Source: an uncultured Alphaproteobacteria bacterium
GTDB lineage: Bacteria; Pseudomonadota; Alphaproteobacteria; RF32; CAG-239
Length of the DNA stretch: 64,000 nt
Assembly: GCA_949297415.1 (NCBI GenBank)
Contig: CASFSV010000005.1
Span: 1-64,000 of the forward strand
Reading direction: 5' to 3'
A program made the translations under genes and the position numbers. The notes beneath the pieces were generated by a model. It made no database searches, was not told the origin of the DNA, and was given only the letters and a program-made list of their open reading frames with translations. Positions 16,285 to 25,005 of the stretch are shown one piece after another (the stretch's first letter is position 1; each line of letters opens with the position of its first letter).

Positions 16285-16908
16285 TTAATGTAAAAATTGT
16301 TCTACTTCCTTAATATTTTGAGTGTTGTCCACATAAAAAGTTTTAGGAAATGAAAAAAGTTTTTGTGATTTGTTTAGTGCCGGAAGAAAATTTACACAAA
16401 TGACGGTGGGATTGTTTTTTTGCATATATTGTTGCGCGGCATTTATGGTGTGTACTTCAAACATACTGTATGGACTTTCAGCAACGGATTTACTGAAGTC
16501 AGAACGTTCATACGGTTTTAGATTTATGTAGAGAATATCATGCTTCTTGTTACCTACGCAGTAGGTTTCTAATATTTCTTCTAGCTGCTTTTGAGCTTCA
16601 CTATGAGTCAGATAGTGGCTGATGCAGGGGTGATATATTAGTGCTTTCGGGGCTTCACAGACAATGATACTTGGTATTGTTGAACGCTCAAATTTGTTTT
16701 CTAATGAGGTTATGTATTCTAAAGGTGTCTGGGCGGCAAAATCGAAAAGCATTATATTGGGAGTAATCTCTTTGTGATAGAGGGTGAATTTATGCAGATT
16801 ATCCGTGTCAAATAAGAAATATCCCATCTTTTTCAGTTCTTGGTGGTAGAAAGTTCTGTTTGCACTGTTGTTATTATATAAAAAAATGTTACCCAAATTC
16901 CTCATCAC
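16285..16908 (-). CDS. Hypothetical protein, possibly two receiver-like halves
   Basis: A 207-residue soluble protein that I cannot assign. Each half shows an alternating strand/helix pattern similar to a response-regulator receiver fold: NIFLYNNNSANRTFYHQEL with NIMLFDFA later in the first half, and DILYINLKPYERSDFSK with TVICVNFLPAL in the second. The first half keeps an Asp where a phosphoacceptor would sit, the second does not. This is fold-level inference only. GGAG-type Shine-Dalgarno before ATGATG. It sits between folD and the dedA-like gene in one operon. Confidence 0.5.
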   Translation of the reverse strand: MMRNLGNIFLYNNNSANRTFYHQELKKMGYFLFDTDNLHKFTLYHKEITPNIMLFDFAAQTPLEYITSLENKFERSTIPSIIVCEAPKALIYHPCISHYLTHSEAQKQLEEILETYCVGNKKHDILYINLKPYERSDFSKSVAESPYSMFEVHTINAAQQYMQKNNPTVICVNFLPALNKSQKLFSFPKTFYVDNTQNIKEVEQFLH

Positions 16909-16964
16909 ATTTCTCCTCTTTCGGGGGTTATATTTGTTTTATATAATGCAATGAATGGGATTTT

Positions 16965-17810
16965 TTAAGAGTGATTTTGTTTAAAAAATGCTTCGTATGT
17001 ATTTTCCAGCAACATGGCTATTGTCATTGGACCGACACCGCCGGGGACTGGTGTTATGTAGGCGGCTTTTTCATAGGCTTCTGCAAATTTGACATCGCCT
17101 TTTATACCGTTTGATGTACGGTTGATGCCGACATCAATAACGATGGCTTCGGGTTTGATAAACTCTCCGGTGATAAATTCAGCCTTTCCTACCGAAGCAA
17201 TTAAAATATCGGCCTTTTTACATATCTCAGAGAGATTTTTTGTTTTTGAATGTGCAATGGTTACTGTGCAATTTTCATTTAATAAGAGATGTGATACCGG
17301 TAAACCTACAATTTGTGAGCGTCCGATGATAACGGCATTTAATCCGCTTAAATCTTGTTTGACGGTGTGTATTAAGCGTAAAATTCCTTTTGGGGTGCAG
17401 GGGCTGAAAGCTGCGGGTTGCTTTTGGATAATTAAACCGGTATTAAGAGGATGGAAACCATCAACATCTTTTTCAGGTTTAATTCTGGTTAAAATTTCTT
17501 GAGGATTTATGTGTTTGGGAAGGGGAAGTTGAACTAAAATTCCATTTATATTTCTGTCGTTGTTTAATAAATCGATCAGCTCTTTTAATTCTTCGGCAGA
17601 AATGTCTTGTGTTAAACGATATGTTTCAACTTTTATGCCTACTTCTTGGCAAGCTTTTTCTTTGGAGCGAACATAAATCTCACTTGCGGGATCATTGCCT
17701 ACAATGATAACGGCTAATTCCGGAGTAATTTGTGAATCGTATATTTTTTGTTTTAATTCGGTTCTGATTTGTTGGGCGAGTTGCTTGCTATCTAAAATTT
17801 GTGCCGTCAT
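16965..17810 (-). CDS. folD: Bifunctional methylenetetrahydrofolate dehydrogenase/cyclohydrolase
   Basis: FolD interconverts 5,10-methylene-THF, 5,10-methenyl-THF and 10-formyl-THF with NADP, supplying formyl groups for purines and initiator tRNA. Seen: YVRSKEKACQEVGI with the catalytic Lys, QLPLPKHIN, KDVDGFHPLN, the Rossmann motif GRSQIVGLPVSHLL, and the signature PVPGGVGPMTIAML near the end. Length 281 is standard. Its start overlaps the DUF167 stop by 4 nt, showing co-translation within the operon. Confidence 0.95.
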   Translation of the reverse strand: MTAQILDSKQLAQQIRTELKQKIYDSQITPELAVIIVGNDPASEIYVRSKEKACQEVGIKVETYRLTQDISAEELKELIDLLNNDRNINGILVQLPLPKHINPQEILTRIKPEKDVDGFHPLNTGLIIQKQPAAFSPCTPKGILRLIHTVKQDLSGLNAVIIGRSQIVGLPVSHLLLNENCTVTIAHSKTKNLSEICKKADILIASVGKAEFITGEFIKPEAIVIDVGINRTSNGIKGDVKFAEAYEKAAYITPVPGGVGPMTIAMLLENTYEAFFKQNHS

Positions 17811-18121
17811 TGGTTTTTTCCTAATGCTGTGAGAGTTTCTTCCAATACAGGTGAAAGTGCAGTGCTTATTTGTAGTTTCTTGTAGCGATCTGTCTCGCCG
17901 CTTATTATCGTAATGCTGCTTTTGTTTAGATGCAATACTTTACTTAAAAAAATTATTAGTTCTTGGTTGGCTTTGCCTTTTTCAGGAATAGCTCGGAGGG
18001 TTATCTTTAGATATTCTTTTTCGTTGCTGTCAATAAAAATTCCTGTTGTCGTATTTTTTGAAGAGTTCGGTGTTACCCGAACTCTTATTATATATCCTGA
18101 AGATGTCTTTTCGTAATACAT
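17807..18121 (-). CDS. yggU: DUF167 / YggU family protein
   Basis: A 104-residue protein of the YggU (DUF167) family: RVRVTPNSSKNTTTGIF, YLKITLRAIPEKGKANQELI and IISGETDRYKKLQI match the family order V-P-x-S-x4-G ... L-x-A-P-x-x-G-x-A-N ... G-x-x-S-R-x-K. It is a small cytoplasmic alpha/beta protein of unknown biochemical role, commonly next to yggT, as here. It overlaps folD by 4 nt and lies 6 nt after yggT. Confidence 0.85.
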   Translation of the reverse strand: MYYEKTSSGYIIRVRVTPNSSKNTTTGIFIDSNEKEYLKITLRAIPEKGKANQELIIFLSKVLHLNKSSITIISGETDRYKKLQISTALSPVLEETLTALGKNQ

Positions 18122-18127
18122 TCTCTC

Positions 18128-18442
18128 TTATGATTCACTTACAGGTGCTAATACAAGACGCGTTTTTTCTAATATATGCAGTACAAATAAAATAGCTAAA
18201 ATCAAAACGTAGGGAGTTATGTCAAAACCAGATACGGGTTTAATCTTTTCGCGTAATTTGGCATAAACAGGTTCGGTAATCTGATGTAAAAATGCTAAGA
18301 ATTTTTTGAAAGTGGCTCCGCCTTGACCTATGATTTTGAAGTGCATACACCAATATAAGGTTATGTTGACAACCGCTAGTATGAAGTATAATTCCAATAC
18401 ACATTCTATGCACCATAGGAGGGTTTCCAGCATGATTTCCAT
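18128..18442 (-). CDS. yggT: YggT family membrane protein
   Basis: A 104-residue protein with two hydrophobic segments (LLWCIECVLELYFILAVVNI and PYVLILAILFVLHILE) and the mid-protein FLHQITEPVYAKLREKIKPVSGFDITPYV, the YggT signature (T-EP-x-x-x-x-x-R-x-x-x-P-x-x-G-x-D-x-x-P). YggT proteins are implicated in membrane/osmotic or division-related functions; the exact role is unresolved. Neighbours yggU and folD support the assignment. Confidence 0.85.
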   Translation of the reverse strand: MEIMLETLLWCIECVLELYFILAVVNITLYWCMHFKIIGQGGATFKKFLAFLHQITEPVYAKLREKIKPVSGFDITPYVLILAILFVLHILEKTRLVLAPVSES

Positions 18443-18466
18443 ATTTCTATCTCCTTAATATATAAT

Positions 18467-19384
18467 TTATCTTCCTTCGTTTTCTTGGACGTTATTTAGA
18501 AATTGTTCTATTTCTATATTCGGTCCAGAAGCTTCGGTTTGGTTTATAATGTTTTCTTGTTGTTGCGGGCGTTGATTTGCTTTTGAAGCTTCTTCTAATT
18601 TTCGCATCATTTCAAGTACTACCTGATGCAAATAATTTATATACGAATAGTCTTCTTCTAAATCTTCGTCGTTACTATGATTGATATTTAAATTTAATAT
18701 CAAGTTAAAATTTGGAATATAATTTTCTTTTTGTGCAAGTAAATTTGTGCAATAGTTGTAGTATTCTTGTATTTGGGTTCTGTCTTCAAGCTTTTTGCTG
18801 TTTACCAGTGTTGATGTGTTTCTTACGATGCTTCGCATTTCTCTTAAACGGGCTAATTTGAATTTTAAGGTGTCCATTTTGGCTTTGTTAGCTGCTTTTC
18901 CTGCCCCTTCATATAATGCTAAACATAGTAAAATTTCTGCTTCTCTGTCATAGCTCATGTTGATGAATTCATTGCGCTCGCCGACATCTTCATGCGTTAT
19001 TTCTCCGTCGTTCATATGGCGTAAAATATCAGCTGTGGCTGAAATCCAACGATAATATTCATTCATGGATGATGTTTCGCAGTTGTTCTTTTCTATAAGG
19101 TCGGCAATTTCCGCATCTAACGAATAGGGTATGAATTCGTTATTGGCTTTGTCTCGTTCTATGAAATCTGCTAAGTTTTCTCGCAAGCTTTTGATCGGTT
19201 TTGATGCGTTGTTAATTTTTGAAATATATGTATTGGGAGCAAAAACAATTTCCCGACAGACTGTATTGGCTTCTTGTTTTTCTATGTTGGGATATTGCTT
19301 TTTTAAGTATTTTTGAATGACAAGATAATAATTTATGTCTGTTGTCGGGCTTGCTTGTGTTTGTGCAGTATTATCAGCAGGCAT
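18467..19384 (-). CDS. Hypothetical protein, 305 residues, next to TerB-like gene
   Basis: Unrecognised, soluble and mostly helical. It starts with a short low-complexity stretch (MPADNTAQTQASPTTD), has a central helical bundle, a DEDLEEDY acidic patch near residue 240, and a Gln/Asn-rich C-terminus (NQRPQQQENIINQ). No signal peptide or membrane segment. It begins 2 nt after the TerB-like stop, so the two are almost certainly co-translated and may work together; there is no further hint. Confidence 0.55.
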   Translation of the reverse strand: MPADNTAQTQASPTTDINYYLVIQKYLKKQYPNIEKQEANTVCREIVFAPNTYISKINNASKPIKSLRENLADFIERDKANNEFIPYSLDAEIADLIEKNNCETSSMNEYYRWISATADILRHMNDGEITHEDVGERNEFINMSYDREAEILLCLALYEGAGKAANKAKMDTLKFKLARLREMRSIVRNTSTLVNSKKLEDRTQIQEYYNYCTNLLAQKENYIPNFNLILNLNINHSNDEDLEEDYSYINYLHQVVLEMMRKLEEASKANQRPQQQENIINQTEASGPNIEIEQFLNNVQENEGR

Positions 19385-19386
19385 GG

Positions 19387-19833
19387 TTATTCTCCTTTGT
19401 GTTTTGTTTCTTCAAAAATTAAGGCTTCTTGCTCGAGCCATATAATATGGTCGATAATCCATGAACTTATTTCGCCTATCTTTTGAGGTTCTATGCCTAA
19501 ACTATCGCCTATAGAACAAATAAAGTGACCTTCCGAATCCGAAAAATCATTGTCAGTGTAGGCGATAATCAGCATATCTTTGATAAGTTCTAGGCTTAAA
19601 CGGCGTTCTGTTATATTGGAAACTTTGTTTATACAGAGTTCTGGTGTGTAGGTGAAAAATTGTGGTTCTAGCTCTTGTCGCATTTCTTGAGATAATGTTT
19701 CAATAAAACGCATTTCTTCCGGCTTTATTTTGCCGTCAATTTGTGCGAGGGTGCAAAGAGTTGATAAGAAAACTTCTTTTTCTTCCTGACGCGCTTGTTG
19801 GAGATATTCGTTATTTCTTTTATATTCTGACAT
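19387..19833 (-). CDS. TerB-like (tellurite resistance/co-chaperone fold) protein
   Basis: A 148-residue protein whose residues ~18-120 resemble the TerB helical domain: LSTLCTLAQIDGKIKPEEMRFIETLSQEM is the first D-G-x-x-x-x-E-x-x-x-I repeat, and LIIAYTDNDFSDSEGHFICSIGDSLGI the second. TerB domains bind metal through acidic residues and act as membrane-linked stress modules. AAGGAG lies 9 nt before ATG. First gene of the seven-gene minus operon. The TerY-P triad is ~6 kb away on the other strand, so a functional link is only a suggestion. Confidence 0.65.
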   Translation of the reverse strand: MSEYKRNNEYLQQARQEEKEVFLSTLCTLAQIDGKIKPEEMRFIETLSQEMRQELEPQFFTYTPELCINKVSNITERRLSLELIKDMLIIAYTDNDFSDSEGHFICSIGDSLGIEPQKIGEISSWIIDHIIWLEQEALIFEETKHKGE

Positions 19834-19934
19834 TTTCTTTCTACTCCTTCGTTCCTATTTTGCCAGAAAATCTCTTATCTTGCAACAGAAAAAATATTTA
19901 TTGGCAAAATCAGTATGTGGGGTATAAATTTTGT

Positions 19935-19963
19935 TTGAAAAAATTAAAGTTTGTTGGTATACT
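19935..19963 (+). promoter_or_regulatory. Promoter of the miaB-phoH-ybeY-lnt operon
   Basis: TTGAAA at 19935-19940 and TATACT at 19958-19963 with a 17-nt spacer, 43 nt before the miaB ATG. Confidence 0.6.
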
Positions 19964-20005
19964 AATTGCCAATAATAATTGGCTTTAGGATTATGTGTTA
20001 AAAAT

Positions 20006-21337
20006 ATGGTAAAAAAATATTTTATTAAAACTTTTGGTTGTCAGATGAACGTCTATGATTCTAATCGTATGGCGGTCATGCTGGAAGAAATGGGATTGAA
20101 AAAAACACAGAACCAACGTGATGCAGATGTTGTTATCTTTAATACTTGTCATATTCGTGAGAAGGCTGCCGAAAAAGTCTTTTCTGATTTGGGTAGAGCG
20201 TATCTGATTAAACAAGAAAGAGAAATTGATGGTAAAGATACAATTATCGGTGTGACAGGATGTGTAGTGCAAGCAGAAGATAAAGAAATTTTGAAACGTG
20301 CACCGTATGTCGATTTTGCTTTGGGGCCTTTGAGATATTTTCGTTTGAAAGAAGTTGTTGAGGAAGTCTTTAATGAAAGAGAAAAACAACTTTTGGATAC
20401 AGAGTTTTCTGCGGTTTCTAAATTTGATTTCTTGCCGGAAAATAAATCCGAAAGCGGTTGTTCTTATTTGGCTATTCAAGAAGGCTGTAATAATTTTTGT
20501 ACCTATTGCGTTGTGCCCTATACACGCGGAGTAGAGGTTTCTCGACCGGTTGAAGATGTTTTGCATGAGGCTAGACGTTTGGTTCAAACCGGTAGCCTTG
20601 AACTTAATCTTTTAGGGCAAAATGTTAACTCATATCACGGTGAGGACGCTTCTGGTCGTGAACGCAATTTGGCGTACCTCTTAAATAAAATTGCTGAAAT
20701 TGATGGCTTACAACGTATCCGTTATACAACGTCCTATCCAGCAGATGTCGATGATGATTTAATTCGTTGTCATAAAGAAATATCTAAACTTATGCCATAT
20801 TTGCATTTGCCTATTCAATCCGGTTCAGATGCTATTTTGAAGAAGATGAACAGACGACATACTCGTGATGATTATTTGCGTGTGGTTGATAAATTAAAAG
20901 AAGCGAATCCAAATATCGGAATGTCTTCCGACTTTATTGTCGGTTTTCCGGGGGAAACTGATGAGGATTTTCAACAAACTTTGGATGTTGTTAATCGTGT
21001 TAAATATATTCAGGCTTTTTCTTTCAAATATAGCCGTCGTCCGGGGACCCCTGCTGCGGTTATGGATGGGCAGATTGAAGAAAAAGTTAAAAAGGAAAGA
21101 TTACAAATTTTACAGGATTTACTGTTTTCTTATCAAACGAAATTTAATAAGGACAGTGTCGGGAAAGTTATGTCTGTTTTATTTGAAAATAAAGGCAGAC
21201 ATAAAGGACAGCTGGTCGGTCGTACGCCTTATATGCAAAATTTGCACGCGGAAGCTGATAGCTCGTTACTTAATAAAATTGTTGACGTTCGCGTTACGGA
21301 CGCTTCAACCAACTCATTAAGCGGGGAGGTACTTTAA
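20006..21337 (+). CDS. miaB: tRNA-2-methylthio-N6-dimethylallyladenosine synthase
   Basis: Radical-SAM methylthiotransferase that adds a methylthio group to i6A37 of tRNAs reading UNN codons. Seen: N-terminal UPF0004 domain with KTFGCQMNVYDS, NTCHIREKA and the third Cys in TGCVVQ (cluster II), the radical SAM CNNFCTYC motif, LLGQNVNSYHG, the LHLPIQSGSD loop and a C-terminal TRAM domain (LFENKGRHKGQLVGRTPY). About 443 residues, normal. I start at ATG 20006 since family members begin with (M)xKKYFIKTFG; an in-frame TTG at 19979 is less likely. First gene of a conserved alphaproteobacterial block; the next start is 1 nt past the stop. Confidence 0.95.
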   Translation: MVKKYFIKTFGCQMNVYDSNRMAVMLEEMGLKKTQNQRDADVVIFNTCHIREKAAEKVFSDLGRAYLIKQEREIDGKDTIIGVTGCVVQAEDKEILKRAPYVDFALGPLRYFRLKEVVEEVFNEREKQLLDTEFSAVSKFDFLPENKSESGCSYLAIQEGCNNFCTYCVVPYTRGVEVSRPVEDVLHEARRLVQTGSLELNLLGQNVNSYHGEDASGRERNLAYLLNKIAEIDGLQRIRYTTSYPADVDDDLIRCHKEISKLMPYLHLPIQSGSDAILKKMNRRHTRDDYLRVVDKLKEANPNIGMSSDFIVGFPGETDEDFQQTLDVVNRVKYIQAFSFKYSRRPGTPAAVMDGQIEEKVKKERLQILQDLLFSYQTKFNKDSVGKVMSVLFENKGRHKGQLVGRTPYMQNLHAEADSSLLNKIVDVRVTDASTNSLSGEVL

Positions 21338-21338
21338 A

Positions 21339-22304
21339 ATGGCTGAACTAAGTTTTGAACTTTTTAATAATCAATTACTTAAGGTTGTTGTTGGCGTTAA
21401 TGACGAAAACATTCGTCTTATTGAACGGATGCTTAATGTCGAAATCTTAAGTTTCGGTAATCAGATTACAATTAAAGGAGCGGCAAATGATGCCGATAAT
21501 GCTAAAACCGCTATTGATATTTTGTATGAAAAAGCCAGTAAAGGACATGTTATCGGGGAGCAAGAAGTAAAAGCGGCCGTGCGTATTTGCGGTGGTGCGG
21601 AAACTCATGATGAAAAACAGTCTTTAAGCGAGATTGTTTTGAAGACGAAAAAGCGCTATATCTATCCTCGTTCGGCAACACAAGCTAAGTATATTACCGA
21701 AATGATGAAAAATGAGTTAGTCTTCGGTTTAGGACCTGCCGGTACTGGTAAAACTTATTTGGCGGTGGCTCTGGCCGTATCTATGATGATTGAAGGTGCT
21801 GTTGATAAAATTATTCTTTCTCGTCCGGCGGTGGAAGCTGGTGAAAATTTGGGGTTCTTACCAGGGGATTTGAAAGAGAAAGTTGATCCGTATTTACGTC
21901 CGCTTTATGATGCTCTTTATGAAATGCTTCCTGCTGAACAAGTTGATAAAAAATTGGCTCTAGGTGAAATAGAAATCGCTCCTTTGGCTTTTATGCGTGG
22001 TCGTACACTTTCTAATGCGTTTGTTATCTTAGATGAAGCGCAAAATACAACACCGATGCAGATGAAGATGTTTTTGACACGTTTGGGCGAAAATTCTCGA
22101 ATGGTTGTAAACGGTGACCTTAGTCAGGTCGACTTGCCTCGCGGTGTCATTTCCGGTTTGCGTGATGCTCTTGATACCTTGAAAGGGGTTAGTAATATCA
22201 GTTCAGTGACCTTCTCTGCTAATGATGTTGTGCGTCATGGTTTGGTTGCTAAAATTGTTAAGGCGTATGAAGAAAAAAATAAAAGGGAACGTGATGAAGA
22301 GTAA
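21339..22304 (+). CDS. phoH: PhoH-like ATPase (YbeZ)
   Basis: A 321-residue P-loop ATPase of the PhoH/YbeZ family, linked to ribosome and RNA metabolism with YbeY. Seen: GLGPAGTGKTYLAVALAV (Walker A), LSRPAVEAGENLGFLPGD, RGRTLSNAFVILDEAQNT (Walker B), and VNGDLSQVDLPRG. A strong GGGGAGG Shine-Dalgarno lies within the end of miaB. Its 3' end overlaps the ybeY start by 11 nt, the usual coupling of these partners. Confidence 0.95.
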   Translation: MAELSFELFNNQLLKVVVGVNDENIRLIERMLNVEILSFGNQITIKGAANDADNAKTAIDILYEKASKGHVIGEQEVKAAVRICGGAETHDEKQSLSEIVLKTKKRYIYPRSATQAKYITEMMKNELVFGLGPAGTGKTYLAVALAVSMMIEGAVDKIILSRPAVEAGENLGFLPGDLKEKVDPYLRPLYDALYEMLPAEQVDKKLALGEIEIAPLAFMRGRTLSNAFVILDEAQNTTPMQMKMFLTRLGENSRMVVNGDLSQVDLPRGVISGLRDALDTLKGVSNISSVTFSANDVVRHGLVAKIVKAYEEKNKRERDEE

Positions 22305-22830
22305 TATTGTTCTGAACGTGGCGGTTGATAATTCGTTGTGGACGGATGCCGTTGATTTTGACGCTGTTAAAGTTGCTGAAGAAATTAAAGATTTGACTTT
22401 TAACTATGTTAGCGAAGTGGCTGATATTGATTTCTTGGAACTTGCTAAAACATTTGATGTTAATGTATCGCTTAGCGATGATGAGGAAGTTCATCGCTTG
22501 AATAAAGAGTTTCGCGGTATGGATAAACCAACAAACGTTTTATCTTTTGCTAATGTTGATGATGATGAATTTTGGGATATGTTGGATAAATCCGAGCGTT
22601 TGGATTTAGGCGATATTATTCTTGCGTTTGAAACATTGAAACGTGAAGCAGATGAAAAGCAAATTACGGTTTATGCGCATTACTGTCATTTGTTAGTACA
22701 CGGCTTTTTGCATATTCTCGGTTTTGATCATCAAACAGATGAAGAAGCTGATGAAATGGAAGGACTTGAAGTTGAAATTTTAGAGCAGTTCTCTATTGAG
22801 AATCCGTATGCTGATGATGCGGATGAATAG
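22294..22830 (+). CDS. ybeY: Endoribonuclease YbeY (rRNA maturation)
   Basis: Zinc-dependent endoribonuclease involved in 16S rRNA 3'-end maturation and ribosome quality control. The metal site HGFLHILGFDH (H-G-x-L-H-x-x-G-x-D-H) lies near residue 140 from ATG 22294, and LNKEFRGMDKPTNVLSF is the family's conserved upstream block. AAGGG upstream of 22294 supports this start; a longer frame from 22222 would lie inside phoH. 178 residues, normal length. Partner of the upstream PhoH-like ATPase. Confidence 0.93.
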   Translation: MKSNIVLNVAVDNSLWTDAVDFDAVKVAEEIKDLTFNYVSEVADIDFLELAKTFDVNVSLSDDEEVHRLNKEFRGMDKPTNVLSFANVDDDEFWDMLDKSERLDLGDIILAFETLKREADEKQITVYAHYCHLLVHGFLHILGFDHQTDEEADEMEGLEVEILEQFSIENPYADDADE

Positions 22831-22833
22831 TTG

Positions 22834-24402
22834 ATGTTTGGGGTGGGGGGATATAATATATCTGTTAAGCAGATGTTGTTGCGTGGAAAGTTTGTACAAG
22901 GAAGTTTTGCTTTTTTGTGTGGCGGTGTTGCTGCTTTTATCTTTCCGCCTTTTGTCTCTAATATCGCAGGGTATGTGGCTCTAATTCTCTTTTTGGCAAT
23001 GTTGTTTGCACCGAATCGGAGCAAGAAAAGTTTGTTTTGGTTGGCGTATGTTTTTGGTTTTTCTTTTTATGCCGTTAGCTTTTCTTGGATATGTAATGCG
23101 TTGCTCATTGATGAACAAAAATTTATAGCTTATGTTCCAGGTGTGTTTTTTGCTATTGGGGCGTTTTTTGCTCTGTTTTGGGCTTTGCCTGCGTTAGCTT
23201 TAGCTTTGGGACGCTCTATATATGCTAAAGTGCTTTATTTTTGTAGTGCGTTTGTTGTTTTTGAGTGGATTAGAAGTTTTATTTTTACCGGATTTCCATG
23301 GAATTTGTTAGGAACAGCGCTTAGTTTTGATGTGCGGCTTATTCAGGGGGCAGCTTATTTCGGAACGTATGGTTTATCGCTGTTGTTATTATTGATGCTT
23401 TCAGGGGCAGCTGTTTTTGTGTCTGGGCTTTTTTGCCGTCGATTTGATGTGAAATCTTTGGCTCTTATTAGCGTGCCGATGTTGGTATTGGTTGGTTTTG
23501 CTTTGACTTATCAACCTCTACAAAAAGGTGATTTTGTGGTTCGCTTGGTTCAGCCGAGTATTCCTCAAACATTTAAGTGGAATAGGCAAATGTTGGAGGA
23601 TAATTTTCAGCAATATATCAATTTAAGTAAAAGTCAGCCACTTGATAAAGTACGTTTGGTTGTTTGGGGGGAAACGGCTAGTCCTTTTTATTTAGATAGG
23701 GATGAAAAACATTTGCGGGAAGTTACTCAGGCTATTCCAGAAAATGGTTTTTTGATTACGGGATTATTGCGTGCCGGAATGGAAAATGGTTCGCTTGTTC
23801 CGTTTAATTCTATGTTTGTTATTGATAAGCAGGGCTATATTCGTGACTATTATGATAAATCGCACTTGGTTCCATTTGGCGAGTATTTACCGCTACGAGA
23901 TTATTTGCCGAGCTTTATGGAGCCAGTGGCAAATGTTGTCGGAGATTTAGGAAAAGGCGAAAAGTTTAAGAATATTCAGGTGCCCGAATTGCCACTTATG
24001 GGTGGTGCGGTTTGTTATGAAGTTATTTTTCCGAAAGGCGTGGTTAATCCTCTGCAAAAACCTGAGGTGTTGATTGTGGTGGCTAATGATGGATGGTATG
24101 GCGTTAGTGCCGGTCCATATCAGCATTTAACGGCAGCGCAGATGAGAGCGGTTGAAGAGGGGGTTACCGTTGTTCGCAGTGCTAATACCGGTATTAGTGC
24201 AGTTATTGCGCCAAACGGGGAAATCTATGGACGAATAGAATTGAATGATATTGGTATTTCTGATGTCGAACTTCCTATAAAATTGACGCGTCCTACTCTG
24301 TACAATCTATATGGAAATTTGCTTCCTTTGGTGCTGATTTTACTATGTGTTGTTTGGGGATTTTTAGTTTCTCATCGTCCCACTAAAGTTGTAAAGTCAT
24401 AA
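22834..24402 (+). CDS. lnt: Apolipoprotein N-acyltransferase
   Basis: Inner-membrane enzyme that adds the third acyl chain to the N-terminal cysteine of lipoproteins. About six N-terminal hydrophobic segments, then a nitrilase-fold domain with the Glu in VVWGETASPF, the Lys in YDKSHLVPFGEY and the Cys nucleophile in AVCYEVIFP, followed by VANDGWYG and RSANTGISA. 523 residues, normal. In many alphaproteobacteria a corC/tlyC gene lies between ybeY and lnt; here only 3 nt separate them, so it is missing. The TTG at 22831 is an alternative start. Confidence 0.93.
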   Translation: MFGVGGYNISVKQMLLRGKFVQGSFAFLCGGVAAFIFPPFVSNIAGYVALILFLAMLFAPNRSKKSLFWLAYVFGFSFYAVSFSWICNALLIDEQKFIAYVPGVFFAIGAFFALFWALPALALALGRSIYAKVLYFCSAFVVFEWIRSFIFTGFPWNLLGTALSFDVRLIQGAAYFGTYGLSLLLLLMLSGAAVFVSGLFCRRFDVKSLALISVPMLVLVGFALTYQPLQKGDFVVRLVQPSIPQTFKWNRQMLEDNFQQYINLSKSQPLDKVRLVVWGETASPFYLDRDEKHLREVTQAIPENGFLITGLLRAGMENGSLVPFNSMFVIDKQGYIRDYYDKSHLVPFGEYLPLRDYLPSFMEPVANVVGDLGKGEKFKNIQVPELPLMGGAVCYEVIFPKGVVNPLQKPEVLIVVANDGWYGVSAGPYQHLTAAQMRAVEEGVTVVRSANTGISAVIAPNGEIYGRIELNDIGISDVELPIKLTRPTLYNLYGNLLPLVLILLCVVWGFLVSHRPTKVVKS

Positions 24403-24444
24403 AAAATGCTTTTAAATTAAACTGATAGCTGTTTAAAAATGTTA

Positions 24445-24473
24445 TTGCAACTTATAAAGTAATAGTGTATGAA
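24445..24473 (+). promoter_or_regulatory. Promoter of the xre-trmB pair
   Basis: TTGCAA at 24445-24450 and TATGAA at 24468-24473, spacer 17 nt; the regulator starts at 24511. Confidence 0.5.
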
Positions 24474-24510
24474 TTTGTTATTAACCAAATTTTAATGCAG
24501 GAGAAAAGTT

Positions 24511-25005
24511 ATGTCGCGCGGACGTAAAAATAATTCAGGTGATGATATGAGTATTGATGCTGTAAATGATACAAGTATCGGTCCTATTGATGTACATGTA
24601 GGCGCTCGTATTTGTGCTCGGCGTAAATTATTGCAGCTTAGTCAAAAACAAATGGCTGAAAAATTAGGCATTACTTTTCAACAAGTGCAAAAATATGAAA
24701 AAGGAGTTAATCGTATCGGAGCAGGCAGACTTTATACTATTGCTGTTATTTTGGGGGTGGATATTGACTATTTTTATAGTGGGCTTACTCCTGAGCAAAC
24801 GAATCAAAGTGCTGAGTATAAGGAATGCTTAAATTTAAAATTTTTGCAGGAGGATGATAGCGAGTTTAAATCTGATCCAATGCAAGGCGCTGAGGCTGTT
24901 ATGCTGCTGAAAGCTTTTTATTCCCTTCCTCTTAAAGCTCGTAATGCTTTGTTGGTGATGTTAACAAGCCTTAAAGATAGAGAAGATGTAGATAGTGATG
25001 CTTAA
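24511..25005 (+). CDS. XRE-family transcriptional regulator
   Basis: A 164-residue Cro/CI-type helix-turn-helix protein. The HTH spans ~residues 28-85: VGARICARRKLLQLSQKQMA, LGITFQQVQKYEKGVNRI and the A-x-x-L-x-V-x-x-x-YF ending (VILGVDIDYFYSG). This type, with an N-terminal leader of ~20 residues and FQQVQKYEKG, is common in alphaproteobacteria and sits beside lnt and trmB in many of them. The C-terminal helical part may mediate dimerisation. It overlaps trmB by 8 nt. Confidence 0.88.
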   Translation: MSRGRKNNSGDDMSIDAVNDTSIGPIDVHVGARICARRKLLQLSQKQMAEKLGITFQQVQKYEKGVNRIGAGRLYTIAVILGVDIDYFYSGLTPEQTNQSAEYKECLNLKFLQEDDSEFKSDPMQGAEAVMLLKAFYSLPLKARNALLVMLTSLKDREDVDSDA

